Positions 1 through 7,740 are shown, counted from the stretch's first letter. The stretch is 10,537 nucleotides of DNA from Thermoplasmata archaeon (GCA_021827885.1 JAKAUD010000136.1:1-10537); one strand, 5' to 3'. Numbers and translations are program-made. The notes: a model not told the origin generated them from the sequence alone.

Positions 1-315
1 GATACCAATTATAAAAATAGAACGCCCGTTAAGGTTGTCAATAATCTCCTGAAGAGGAAGAAGGAATGGCTCTTTGCCTTTGTCATGCATCCGGAAGTGG
101 AATCAACAGACAACATGGCAGAAAGGGCATTGAGACCATTGAGGCCATCTATCATATACCGGAAGGTGTCAGGAGTATCACGAACCGATAGGGGTGCTGA
201 TATATACAAAAGGCTGTCATCAATATATTACACATCAAAGCTCAGGAAAAACAGTTTCATAAAAGATACGCCAAAGGTGATCGCGAGAAAGAGCGGGAAT
301 GCAAGATCGGGATGA
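1..315 (+). CDS. IS66-like transposase, C-terminal end (5' part outside window)
   Basis: The frame is open from base 1 to the TGA at 313-315, so this is the last 104 codons of a longer gene; the internal ATG at 85 is not the true start. The segment WLFAFVMHPEVESTDNMAER followed by ALRPL...YRKVSG.SRTDRGA matches the end of the DDE catalytic domain of IS66-type transposases. In that family an 'N.AERA.RP' block carries the last catalytic acidic residue, here the E of MAER, followed by a conserved R-K and S.RG stretch. The family cuts and joins DNA at the element's ends. No terminal inverted repeat could be identified between the stop codon and base 460, so the right boundary of the element is not located. 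Whether the full gene is intact cannot be seen. Family assignment is by recognised motif, not by a search. Confidence 0.8.
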   Translation, partial: DTNYKNRTPVKVVNNLLKRKKEWLFAFVMHPEVESTDNMAERALRPLRPSIIYRKVSGVSRTDRGADIYKRLSSIYYTSKLRKNSFIKDTPKVIARKSGNARSG

Positions 316-401
316 TAAGTGTCATGCACACAAGACTGGTCAGTTACTTGCAGTGATTATTCCTTTGACCCTATATAGAATCGCTGTTAAGTTCTACCTA
401 C

Positions 402-428
402 CCCTATTCGACAGCTATCAAAATAGGG
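402..428 (+). terminator. Possible hairpin downstream of the transposase gene
   Basis: CCCTATT (402-408) and AATAGGG (422-428) are perfect 7-bp arms around a 13-nt loop, followed on the plus strand by CCTTTT. It could end the transposase transcript or be part of the element's end. The long loop and short T-run make this weak. Confidence 0.25.
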
Positions 429-462
429 CCTTTTGTGCCATATCCTAACTAATGAAGAGAAA

Positions 463-490
463 CAAAAAAGTGAGTGCAGAAATACTCACT
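463..490 (-). terminator. Intrinsic-type terminator of the giant surface-protein gene
   Basis: Read on the minus strand, AGTGAGT (490-484), an 8-nt loop (483-476) and ACTCACT (475-469) form a perfect 7-bp stem, followed directly by a T-run (complement of 464-469, sharing its first base with the stem). The stem begins 12 nt after the TGA stop of the 502-6888 gene. Archaeal polymerase needs mainly the U-tract, so the well-formed hairpin in front of it is of some note. Confidence 0.75.
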
Positions 491-501
491 GCCATGAAAA
501 A

Positions 502-3500
502 TCATCTCCTCCTTGCGAAAATAATAACCAGCGCCACAACTAGGAGTGCAACGGCTCCAATTATGGCATATAATTCATAATTGGGCGAAATACTGTTTGT
601 ATGAACCGGAGTGAGCTTTATGTCCAATTTATGCGATGTTCCAGGTTGAACTGTAAGATTTTCGTGGAATCCTATGAATCCACTTGCGGTAGCCGATACT
701 GTATAATTCCCTCCTGCCACGCTTACATTGAATGTCCCTGAACTTATGGCCACCGCATTTCCATTGATCATAACAGTTGCATTGGAAGGCAGCACCGTTC
801 CGCTTATGTAAGCCCAGTGCTGGAACTGGACTGAGACCGTTACATTATTTTCGTTTACTGTAAGATGTATGGTATGATTCAGTGTATAATAGAGCGAGTT
901 ATTGGTTACCGTAAAGGTGTAGTTGCCATTGGGAAGTTTCATAGATATAACTCCAGAGGATGAGGAATTTGATAGGGAAGTTCCATTAACGTACCACCGT
1001 GTCCCCGTGGGCAGACCACTTTCCCTAAATGTCACATAGTAGGTTGTTGGGGAGAAGAGAATATTCACCAGATTATCATGTCCGGAGACTGTAACCGATC
1101 CCTCAGTAAAAATTGTAGTGCCGGCTAGTTGCGAGGAATAAGTATATGTTCCATTTGGAGCCATTGCCTCGTAGTAGTTGCCTATAACGGTTGCAGTTGT
1201 ATTATCAAATGACAGAGTCCACTGCTTCCCAAAGCTATTGGACGTCCTGAACATTATGAGGTATTGTTGCTGAACAAAATCAACTACGCTGGAATATCCA
1301 GATGGTCCGAGATTGAAGGTTCCACTTGTGAAGAGAGGTTTAAGTGAAGAATCAGAACTCACATAGTACGAATAGACTCCCGGTGATAGGAAAAGGTTAA
1401 TCGGGGTACCATTGGAAATGTATTCATTTCCATCGATGGTCACCTCAAAGATCTTCCCATTTATGCCCTTGGGGGTAAAGGTCACAGGATAGTACTGAAT
1501 GCTGTGAAAATTGATCTGCAAAACATTCTGATTGCTATCCAGTTGCATTGTTCCCGATGAGGATGAGGGTGCATATCCATTAACGGAAGCTATGTTGTAG
1601 CTGTAGGTCCCGATGGGAAGGTCAAGCGTTAAAAACGGCATTGTACCGGACGGAGTGAAAGTATAAACGTTTCCGGAAATGTCTATGGTGACAGGGATCC
1701 CAAGAGGAATACCCACTGGATCGAATACAAAATGGTTGAATACCAGCGGTACAAAGCTTATATTCAGGTATAAATTTGCACTTCCAGCAGTTATATATCC
1801 CTCCTGCGGGCTTATATCATAGCCAGAAATTTGATCCACTCTGTAGGAGAGAGTCCCGGAATTTACGTTGATGGATATGCTGGAACTGGAAGAGGAATAG
1901 GAGACACCATCAACAGTGACTTTCCACTGTGATACCATGCTCCCAAACGCTATTCCAGATTCCCTGATCTCAAGAACAGGATCAGATGATGCATTGCCCG
2001 CTGCTGGTGAGAAAGCACCCTGTAATGTATTCTGCTGCGGCGAAGGATCGGTGAAGTTAACATACACTATCTGGGCTGATCCATGAACAAAGATGGATCC
2101 ACCGGCATTCTCAGGTTCATAGTTTGTGAGTGCTGTTGCTATACTGTATTCATAACTGCCGTTTGGCATGAAGAAAGTGAGCGCTGTTGTGTTTGAAATC
2201 ATGCTTATCCCATTAAGAGTAACGTTCCACGTACTTCCTGACGGGAGTCCCGCTTCCCGGAACTCTATCCCATAGTTCTGGGTTGGTGTAAATCCAACCT
2301 GTATGGATGCACCCGATCCGGAGACCTGGACAGAACCGGATGTTATGTTAGAGCTGTAATTTATGGGGGAATATATTGTGTATGTATAGGAACCATTGGT
2401 CACACTCATGCTCAGGAAAGTGGTATCACTCTGGACTATGCTGGTCCCAATAGCTGCACTCCACGCGGTGCCCAATGGTAGACCGGTTTCGTGTATGGAT
2501 ATCAAATATGAGGAGCTGAGGAAGCCTGCCTGAATGGTCATGTTTCCATTAACATCAATGGTTCCAGATATCACTGTATTCTCGTACCCAGGGACGGACC
2601 CTACAGTATACTGATAGGTCCCCTTCATTATGTTGAATGCTGCCGTGGTTCCAGTTGACGTCAGCGATTGCCCGTTCAGCGTTACATTCCATGCAGTACC
2701 GGATAGCAAGCCATTCTCATGAAATACCACATTGTATGTGTCTGCACTGGTGAAATTGATTTCAACATGAACAACTGATGAGCTTCCGAGGACAGTAAAT
2801 GACCCCTGTGAAGGAACAGGTACATATCCCGACGGTGAAATAATGGAATAACTGTAAGTCCCCGAGGGAAGGGAAACGTTGAGATACCCTGATATCGAAC
2901 TGTAGGTAAATCCTCCAACGGACACATTCCATGACTGTCCTTCAGGAAGTCCATTCTCAGTGAAATCAACAGGATATGTGGCTTCTTTTGTGAAGGGAAT
3001 GCTCAATTTGAATGTGCTGAATAGCCCATACGAAAGTGGAATAGCCAAGGAACCAATCGTGGAGTAACCTGGTGGAGGTAAAACCGTCATCTGTCCTATG
3101 GACTGCGGGACAACAAGACTGACATTTCCGGATTGCACTCGATATGTGATGTTGTCAAATTCCAGTGACCAGGTTTTACCTGAAATACCAACTGTGTTAA
3201 GTGAGATATTGTCCAGTTTGCCATAGTATGTGAGAATTGGTGAAAATGTCTGCATGTCAGTTCCGGAGACTATGTAGTAACCATGATGATCGGACATGTC
3301 TGTTATCTGTCCGCCTATAGTTAATACATGCATCAAACTTGAACCTGACAGAACGCTGATATTTGTGCCATCACCACTCTGGTTACCGACATAAACTGAT
3401 CCTGAAAGATTCTGCACGAAGTAAGGGCTGTTGACTGTAGCAATGTTGCGAGGAGCCATATTGCCAGATGGAAGTTCAGATAACTCCGTACCGTTAAAAA

Positions 3501-6500
3501 AATAGAACGAACCATTGGCAAAGGTTCCAAACTGTGCGGCACCATCCACTCCGTTTGAGACATAAGGATTGACATTTCCTAATTTTATTGTACTGTTAGT
3601 CGAAACTGTGTATAGGAATGCCTCATTTGAAAGAAGCAGAAGAAACGTACCATTTCCATATATGACTGCAGACCTGCCAGTGATTGATCCGAACCTCGAT
3701 GTTAGATTAATGAATTGACCATCCTTTATGATCCCTGTCTGCAAATTCTGACTGGATGATCCGCCTGGTGATTCCACAAGGAACAGAGTTGAGTCCCCTT
3801 CAGCCATTGAAACAAGTGACGTCCCTGTTCCTCTTGTTGTCCAGCTTACCGGAAGGCTACCGGCCAGATTCTGAAGGGTGTCATTGCCTTCATAGTACCT
3901 CTGAAGAGTGACTCCGCCGGCAGGCATGTACCAGTTACCACCTATGTAAATGCTGCTGTCGGAAGCCTGGACAAATGAGTAATACCCGTCGTTGCCGTTA
4001 ATAATCTGTTTCAGCGAGGTGCCATTGTTGGATGCTGAGATCAACCCATTTCCACCGGAGAGGAATACCTGAGATCCGGAAGATATCATCTGTCCGCTCC
4101 AGAATATTCCATCATTTGAGATAGGGATAGAGTCATTGTTGTACATCTCGTAACCTCCCGCATTTTTCTTCATGAAATAAAGAACAATCTGGAGGTTTGA
4201 ACCTGAAACTGTGAAGTTTCCGTGCCCTGGCGTGACGGAAAATCCCGATGGCGGTATGGCTGTGAAACCATAGGTGCCATTCTTCAGGTTGAGTGAGAGA
4301 CTGCCTGACTTGGATGAATATACTCGTCCGCTGGTTGAGAATGACCATAGATCACCCGTGGGCAAGCCTGACTGTTGTATGGTGACAGTATACGCAGAAC
4401 GAATCCATCCAATGAATATGTACTGGCTCAATTCTTTCCCTGATATAATGATGGAACCAGAAGATACATTGGAGGCAAAGTTTGGGGTTGTTCCAACCTG
4501 GTATGTATAAGTACCACTGGGCTCATAGAATGTAACCGTACTGGCACTTGAACTCTCGGATATGCCATTCACTGAAACTGACCAGATGGTGCCAGATGGA
4601 AGACCAGAACTCGTAAATGTTATGGAGTTCACAGATTTCTGGAAAACTTTCAGCAGGCCATAATGAACGTTGGAAAATGATCCACCGGTCAGGAAAACAT
4701 AACTTCCATTTGCCGAGAGTCCCGTGATCTGTCCGAAGTAACTCGGAACGTAGGTGGATAAAGATTGGGAGTACAATCCAGTTGTATTGATGGCAATTAA
4801 ATTTGGAATGTTAGCTCCATTGGCAGATGTTGAACCGCCAATGTAAATCGTTCCATTTGAATATGCAATTGAGGTTACCTGGAACGAATAGTTCTGCACC
4901 ATATCACTAAGGGAAGTAAAACCGGTGGCGTCACTGTATGAAAACAGGGAAACATCACCATTCATTGCGTTGTTTCCTGCAATGTATATTGTATTGCCAT
5001 CTGATGTCATCGCCTGAAATCCACCGTAATAGTAACTGTAAGGCACAGAATATCCGTTTCCAGGTATGCCAAGAGATTTATAGCCTGAACCTGTAATGAC
5101 CCCAAACATCAGACCTGCACTTGAGGAGGTGAGCAGATACGTTCCTGATGGAGTCTGAACCATGTCAGATCCGTATAATGATGAGGTTGACAGATTTGCT
5201 GGCAATTCGGCAGTCAAGTTTTCTGCCTTTTCGCTGGAGATGCTGTACGAGTAAAGGATCGGATGTGCAGCAGTGTTTTCACTGTCTACCCCAAATATGA
5301 TCAGGCTACTGCCATTATACACATCCTGTACAAATGATGCATCAGAACTTGAGAGAGACGTGGGAAAAGCCCCTGTAATATTTGTCATACTGTTACTGGT
5401 GAGGTTATACGAATAGAGAAAGACCCCATCACTCGGGGCATAACTCTGACCGACTACGTAAGCAGTGCTCCCTACCACTGCTGAATCAAGGAAAAACCCA
5501 TTGTACGTAACTGCAGGAGGTGATGTAACAGTCCCTCTATTCTCAAGGGCCACACCGTTTCCACCTGTTATGACAAAGCCCTTCCTGCTGGAAGTTGACA
5601 TACCAGTCCAGAAATTTGGATAGGCGTTCCCCAAACGGTCAACATAAAATTTGCTGAGCGACGAGCCAATGCTGAATGGGTTAAACTGCACGATCTCGTT
5701 GGTATTGTTCAGGTATGACCACCCTATCAGATAGTCCTCATGGGAAAGCAGTGCATTGAAATTGTCGAAAAAATCAGGAAAAAGATATGTGTCATTTGTT
5801 ATTTTTTTCGTGGTAATATTATAATCATAAAACCCAACGTAATGCATGTTATAATATTGGGTTGCATTGTATGTTGCAATCCAGATATTACCACTACTGG
5901 AGAAAATCTGCGTGACACCTGATTCTTGGGGAAGGCCACTTAGACCGCTTAAGGTTGTATATGTATCTGTATTGAGAAAATATTCAGCAAAATACATTCT
6001 GGTATTGTCGTTCAGAGTGAAATTTAACCCACCGAAGAAAAGCGTTCCATTTGAGAGAGCAATATTCGCTATTGCCAGAGATTCATAGTAGTTTGGAGGG
6101 TTTGTATTTGAGAGATTCTGAAGCTTACCTCCTGAAACATATCCAAAGTAGGGAAATGATCCACTCATATTATTATATTTGTAATAAATCGTTCCTACGA
6201 AATATATCCGATTTCCGGCATAGTAGAACGCATTTATCAACGTATTGGTGCTAATCTGTCTTGAGAGGTTATAGGAACTTTTAGAGGTAGTATTGTATTC
6301 ATCGATGTAGGTTCCCGTATTACTGTACTTGGTGAAGAAAATAATATTGCTGGTCGTGAAATTGTACGTCTGGGATAGCATCCAGCTACTGCCGGGAAGG
6401 ATATTTGAGATGTCGTGAAGTCCGGTAACATTGTAAAGGTAAAGGGAACCTTCACCACTGGTTTTTACAATCCCGAAGTATATCCCCTGTGGGGTGGAAA

Positions 6501-6888
6501 TCGCTGAATCTGATTCAGAGAACACTGACTGGTAAAAAATGTGGATCAGCAATGGATCGCCCAGTGAAGAGTTAGTACGAACAATGGCCGCATATCCTCC
6601 TGTTGAGGAACCTAGAATGTATAGATAACCACCATAATAGGCAGGAAACCACGGCTCTTTGAGATAGAGCTTTGATTCATTGGTCATAGCTGAATTGAGA
6701 TACGTGAAATTGGCAAAGTAACTCATCCTTTGAGTGGAAGGAACAGGGGAATTCAAAGACTTGTCATTGATCAGACCGTTAATAGGAGGGTGTGCCGCAG
6801 ACGTAGTCGTCAAAGACGAGATCGGAATAGATGACATCAGAAAAGCAATCAGAATCGTTATTACCAAAAATTTAGCTAAAGCGCGCAC
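502..6888 (-). CDS. Giant cysteine-free surface protein: propeller blades, GLPxGTxW repeats, PEGA-like domain, C-terminal membrane anchor
   Basis: This 2128-residue protein has a hydrophobic signal peptide (about 1-31) and a C-terminal membrane helix (about 2105-2124) ending in ARRR, so the bulk should lie outside the cell. Residues about 56-750 carry some 14 blade-like strand motifs, such as IYFVG, LFFGG, IYIAGN, IYIGGS and VFLTGG, which would fit two seven-bladed propellers. Two repeats of about 75 residues follow (755-828, 832-906), with cores such as SGLPSGTIWSVSVNG. About 7 further blade motifs lie at 911-1222. Ten more repeats fill 1226-2024, broken by a Pro/Gln-rich linker at 1615-1636. 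A PEGA-like domain spans 2026-2093. I see no cysteine, more than 60 N-x-S/T sequons, and high Ser, Tyr, Asn and Gly content. The start is GTG at 6888, with an in-frame TAG three codons upstream and a TATA box about 25 bp upstream. No protease or other enzyme motif was recognised; a role in adhesion or as part of the cell envelope is inference. The blade counts are by eye. Confidence 0.9.
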   Translation of the reverse strand: MRALAKFLVITILIAFLMSSIPISSLTTTSAAHPPINGLINDKSLNSPVPSTQRMSYFANFTYLNSAMTNESKLYLKEPWFPAYYGGYLYILGSSTGGYAAIVRTNSSLGDPLLIHIFYQSVFSESDSAISTPQGIYFGIVKTSGEGSLYLYNVTGLHDISNILPGSSWMLSQTYNFTTSNIIFFTKYSNTGTYIDEYNTTSKSSYNLSRQISTNTLINAFYYAGNRIYFVGTIYYKYNNMSGSFPYFGYVSGGKLQNLSNTNPPNYYESLAIANIALSNGTLFFGGLNFTLNDNTRMYFAEYFLNTDTYTTLSGLSGLPQESGVTQIFSSSGNIWIATYNATQYYNMHYVGFYDYNITTKKITNDTYLFPDFFDNFNALLSHEDYLIGWSYLNNTNEIVQFNPFSIGSSLSKFYVDRLGNAYPNFWTGMSTSSRKGFVITGGNGVALENRGTVTSPPAVTYNGFFLDSAVVGSTAYVVGQSYAPSDGVFLYSYNLTSNSMTNITGAFPTSLSSSDASFVQDVYNGSSLIIFGVDSENTAAHPILYSYSISSEKAENLTAELPANLSTSSLYGSDMVQTPSGTYLLTSSSAGLMFGVITGSGYKSLGIPGNGYSVPYSYYYGGFQAMTSDGNTIYIAGNNAMNGDVSLFSYSDATGFTSLSDMVQNYSFQVTSIAYSNGTIYIGGSTSANGANIPNLIAINTTGLYSQSLSTYVPSYFGQITGLSANGSYVFLTGGSFSNVHYGLLKVFQKSVNSITFTSSGLPSGTIWSVSVNGISESSSASTVTFYEPSGTYTYQVGTTPNFASNVSSGSIIISGKELSQYIFIGWIRSAYTVTIQQSGLPTGDLWSFSTSGRVYSSKSGSLSLNLKNGTYGFTAIPPSGFSVTPGHGNFTVSGSNLQIVLYFMKKNAGGYEMYNNDSIPISNDGIFWSGQMISSGSQVFLSGGNGLISASNNGTSLKQIINGNDGYYSFVQASDSSIYIGGNWYMPAGGVTLQRYYEGNDTLQNLAGSLPVSWTTRGTGTSLVSMAEGDSTLFLVESPGGSSSQNLQTGIIKDGQFINLTSRFGSITGRSAVIYGNGTFLLLLSNEAFLYTVSTNSTIKLGNVNPYVSNGVDGAAQFGTFANGSFYFFNGTELSELPSGNMAPRNIATVNSPYFVQNLSGSVYVGNQSGDGTNISVLSGSSLMHVLTIGGQITDMSDHHGYYIVSGTDMQTFSPILTYYGKLDNISLNTVGISGKTWSLEFDNITYRVQSGNVSLVVPQSIGQMTVLPPPGYSTIGSLAIPLSYGLFSTFKLSIPFTKEATYPVDFTENGLPEGQSWNVSVGGFTYSSISGYLNVSLPSGTYSYSIISPSGYVPVPSQGSFTVLGSSSVVHVEINFTSADTYNVVFHENGLLSGTAWNVTLNGQSLTSTGTTAAFNIMKGTYQYTVGSVPGYENTVISGTIDVNGNMTIQAGFLSSSYLISIHETGLPLGTAWSAAIGTSIVQSDTTFLSMSVTNGSYTYTIYSPINYSSNITSGSVQVSGSGASIQVGFTPTQNYGIEFREAGLPSGSTWNVTLNGISMISNTTALTFFMPNGSYEYSIATALTNYEPENAGGSIFVHGSAQIVYVNFTDPSPQQNTLQGAFSPAAGNASSDPVLEIRESGIAFGSMVSQWKVTVDGVSYSSSSSSISINVNSGTLSYRVDQISGYDISPQEGYITAGSANLYLNISFVPLVFNHFVFDPVGIPLGIPVTIDISGNVYTFTPSGTMPFLTLDLPIGTYSYNIASVNGYAPSSSSGTMQLDSNQNVLQINFHSIQYYPVTFTPKGINGKIFEVTIDGNEYISNGTPINLFLSPGVYSYYVSSDSSLKPLFTSGTFNLGPSGYSSVVDFVQQQYLIMFRTSNSFGKQWTLSFDNTTATVIGNYYEAMAPNGTYTYSSQLAGTTIFTEGSVTVSGHDNLVNILFSPTTYYVTFRESGLPTGTRWYVNGTSLSNSSSSGVISMKLPNGNYTFTVTNNSLYYTLNHTIHLTVNENNVTVSVQFQHWAYISGTVLPSNATVMINGNAVAISSGTFNVSVAGGNYTVSATASGFIGFHENLTVQPGTSHKLDIKLTPVHTNSISPNYELYAIIGAVALLVVALVIIFARRR
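817..3213 (-). repeat. Ten-unit GLPxGTxW repeat array forming the presumed stalk
   Basis: Units lie at about residues 1226-1300, 1304-1380, 1384-1457, 1460-1534, 1538-1614, 1637-1713, 1717-1795, 1798-1872, 1874-1947 and 1948-2024. The core reads GISGKTW, GLPEGQSW, GLLSGTAW, GLPLGTAW, GLPSGSTW, GIAFGS..SQW, GIPLGIPV, GINGKIF, SFGKQW and GLPTGTRW. Most units share a G-x-Y-x-Y turn (for example SGTYSYSI, KGTYQYTV, NGSYEYSI) and end in a hydrophobic strand with F. Such Ig-like sandwich repeats are common in exoproteins of acidophilic archaea; the fold itself is inferred. Confidence 0.85.
4171..4626 (-). repeat. First pair of GLPxGTxW repeats in the giant protein
   Basis: Residues 755-828 and 832-906 are two tandem units of about 75 residues. 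Each begins with a beta strand, then GLPSGTIW or GLPTGDLW, then a G-x-Y turn (SGTYTYQV, NGTYGFTA), a G-F/Y segment and a closing hydrophobic strand. They separate the first set of propeller blades from the second. The copies are strongly diverged in DNA, so they are not a recent duplication. Confidence 0.85.
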
Positions 6889-6908
6889 CGCAAACTAGCT
6901 AATGGAAA

Positions 6909-6916
6909 TATATAAA
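6909..6916 (-). promoter_or_regulatory. TATA box of the giant surface-protein gene (leaderless start)
   Basis: TTTATATA on the minus strand, preceded by an A-rich GAAAAA element that could serve as BRE. Its centre is about 25 nt before the GTG at 6888, the usual TATA-to-start distance in archaea, so transcription should begin at or next to the start codon. No Shine-Dalgarno sequence precedes the GTG, consistent with a leaderless mRNA. Confidence 0.75.
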
Positions 6917-7022
6917 TTTTTCATAAAGCCTGAGTGCGGGAGAGATTCTTGGATACCGAGTGATCCCTTATATACCTTTTTTAAGAATATCCAGAATATT
7001 AACCGGTCTTCAGATGCAAAAC

Positions 7023-7032
7023 TTAATAATAT
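7023..7032 (+). promoter_or_regulatory. Possible TATA box for the DUF2080-type gene
   Basis: TTAATAATAT lies about 26 nt before the ATG at 7054, where a leaderless archaeal promoter would place it. An alternative CTTATATA at 6967-6974 would give a leader of about 58 nt. The region is A/T-rich, so either could be chance. Confidence 0.4.
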
Positions 7033-7034
7033 AG

Positions 7035-7053
7035 ATTGCAATATTATTGCAAT
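7035..7053. promoter_or_regulatory. 19-bp perfect palindrome abutting the start codon, candidate operator
   Basis: ATTGCAATA-T-TATTGCAAT is a perfect inverted repeat with 9-bp arms and one central base, ending at the base before the ATG at 7054. It can also be read as a direct repeat of ATTGCAATAT with an 11-bp period. It fills the space between the possible TATA box and the start, where a bound repressor would block transcription. A TTG at 7036 inside it extends the reading frame but is probably not the start, because the family-like part begins after 7054. Confidence 0.5.
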
Positions 7054-7233
7054 ATGACGAAGAAGACTGCCGAAAAACCGATGGAGATCAGGATGGAGGG
7101 ATACGAGGTTATAGAGAAGGTTGCAACACAGCATGCCACTTCCGCTAAGGTGCTTGTGCCAAAGCACTGGATTGGGAAGAAGGTCAGGGCTGTGAGGATT
7201 GATCCGGACAGCAAAGAGAAGAAAGAAGACTGA
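7054..7233 (+). CDS. DUF2080-type transposon-encoded small protein
   Basis: This 59-residue protein has the core MEGYEVIEKVAT followed by SAKVLVPKHWIGKKVRAVRI. That is the pattern of the archaeal DUF2080 'putative transposon-encoded protein' family, which usually appears as the small first ORF of archaeal insertion sequences. The K-V-x-V-P-K-x-W-x-G-K-K-V-x-x-x-R segment resembles the swapped-hairpin DNA-binding motif of AbrB/SpoVT proteins, so DNA binding is a reasonable inference. ATG 7054 is preferred over the upstream in-frame TTG at 7036, which would add six residues (MQYYCN) encoded within the palindrome. Its TGA overlaps the ATG of the next gene by one base (TGATG), suggesting coupled translation. 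The charged tail DSKEKKED is unremarkable. Confidence 0.7.
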   Translation: MTKKTAEKPMEIRMEGYEVIEKVATQHATSAKVLVPKHWIGKKVRAVRIDPDSKEKKED

Positions 7234-7631
7234 TGGATTATCAGATAGATTACCAGCCGCCGGGAAGAGACCTCAACCATGGGAAATATCTCCCGATCAA
7301 CTGGAACCTCAGCGTACCAAATCGGGAGATGCAGGACCGTTCAGAATACATTTTCCGCATTGATCCAATGCTGGACTACGACAGCATTGCCTCAATTATC
7401 ATGGAAAAGTATGGCAATTTCTCCTGCAGGTTCTACTATTCTCCCATGATCATGGATGGAAAGAATGGATCAGGCACAAAGGAATTCCTCTGCAGGAAAT
7501 GCAGAAGGAAGATGTCGTTATACAACACATTCGAACTTGTCACATTCAGGTACAGGAAAGAATTAACTGCATTCCTCTCGTATATACACAGTAATTCTTC
7601 GGAAGGAACAGCATCCCTTTACTTGTCATAA
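7233..7631 (+). pseudogene. Truncated zinc-ribbon transposase-like ORF
   Basis: This 132-residue ORF follows the DUF2080-type gene with a 1-nt overlap, the position of the transposase in archaeal two-ORF elements. The segment KNGSGTKEFLCRKCRRKMS followed by a T-F motif looks like the second half of the N-terminal zinc ribbon of many transposases (x-G-x-x-x-F-x-C-x-x-C-x-x-x-x-S). The first half is damaged: SCRFYY where a C-x-x-C would be expected. The protein ends soon after, with no room for a DDE catalytic domain, so it is most likely the 5' remnant of a transposase gene. The alternative is a retained small zinc protein, because the frame itself is open and unbroken. The upstream part (residues 1-75, with PINWNLSVPNREMQDRSEYI) was not recognised. 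Confidence 0.6.
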
Positions 7632-7740
7632 TGCCCACTCTTGATGCTATTATGTATATAAGTAAATTGCAGCTGCTCAATTAATTTTCCAATATTGATT
7701 ATTTTGGGATTTATGCATATAAAATAATTATAGTCACAAC

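Larger units (their letters stand above)
7035..7631 (+). mobile_element. Remnant of an archaeal two-ORF insertion sequence
   Basis: The small DUF2080-type ORF and the truncated zinc-ribbon ORF together match the left part of a two-ORF archaeal element. ISA1214-like elements have this arrangement as I recall it, which I could not check. No terminal inverted repeats or target duplications were found on either side, and the 3' part holding the catalytic domain is missing, so the remnant should be immobile by itself. Confidence 0.5.

Noticed and set aside
316..460. Terminal inverted repeat of the IS66-like element
   Set aside because: The other end of the element lies outside the window, so no pairing can be tested; the only structure seen is the 402-428 hairpin.
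817..3213. Recent tandem DNA duplication or phase-variable repeat
   Set aside because: The units are similar as protein but strongly diverged in DNA; no long exact DNA repeats were seen.
5740..6254. Short plus-strand open frames inside the giant gene
   Set aside because: They are shadows of the long minus-strand frame, with no coding signs of their own.
502..6888. Thermopsin-type protease as the identity of the giant protein
   Set aside because: GLPxGTxW repeats occur in proteins of that kind, but I could not find a catalytic protease domain; the N-terminal part is made of propeller-like repeats.
6895..7280. Minus-strand open frames (90 and 78 residues) covering the divergent promoter region
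   Set aside because: They overlap the DUF2080-type gene or the predicted promoter of the giant gene and show no known motif.
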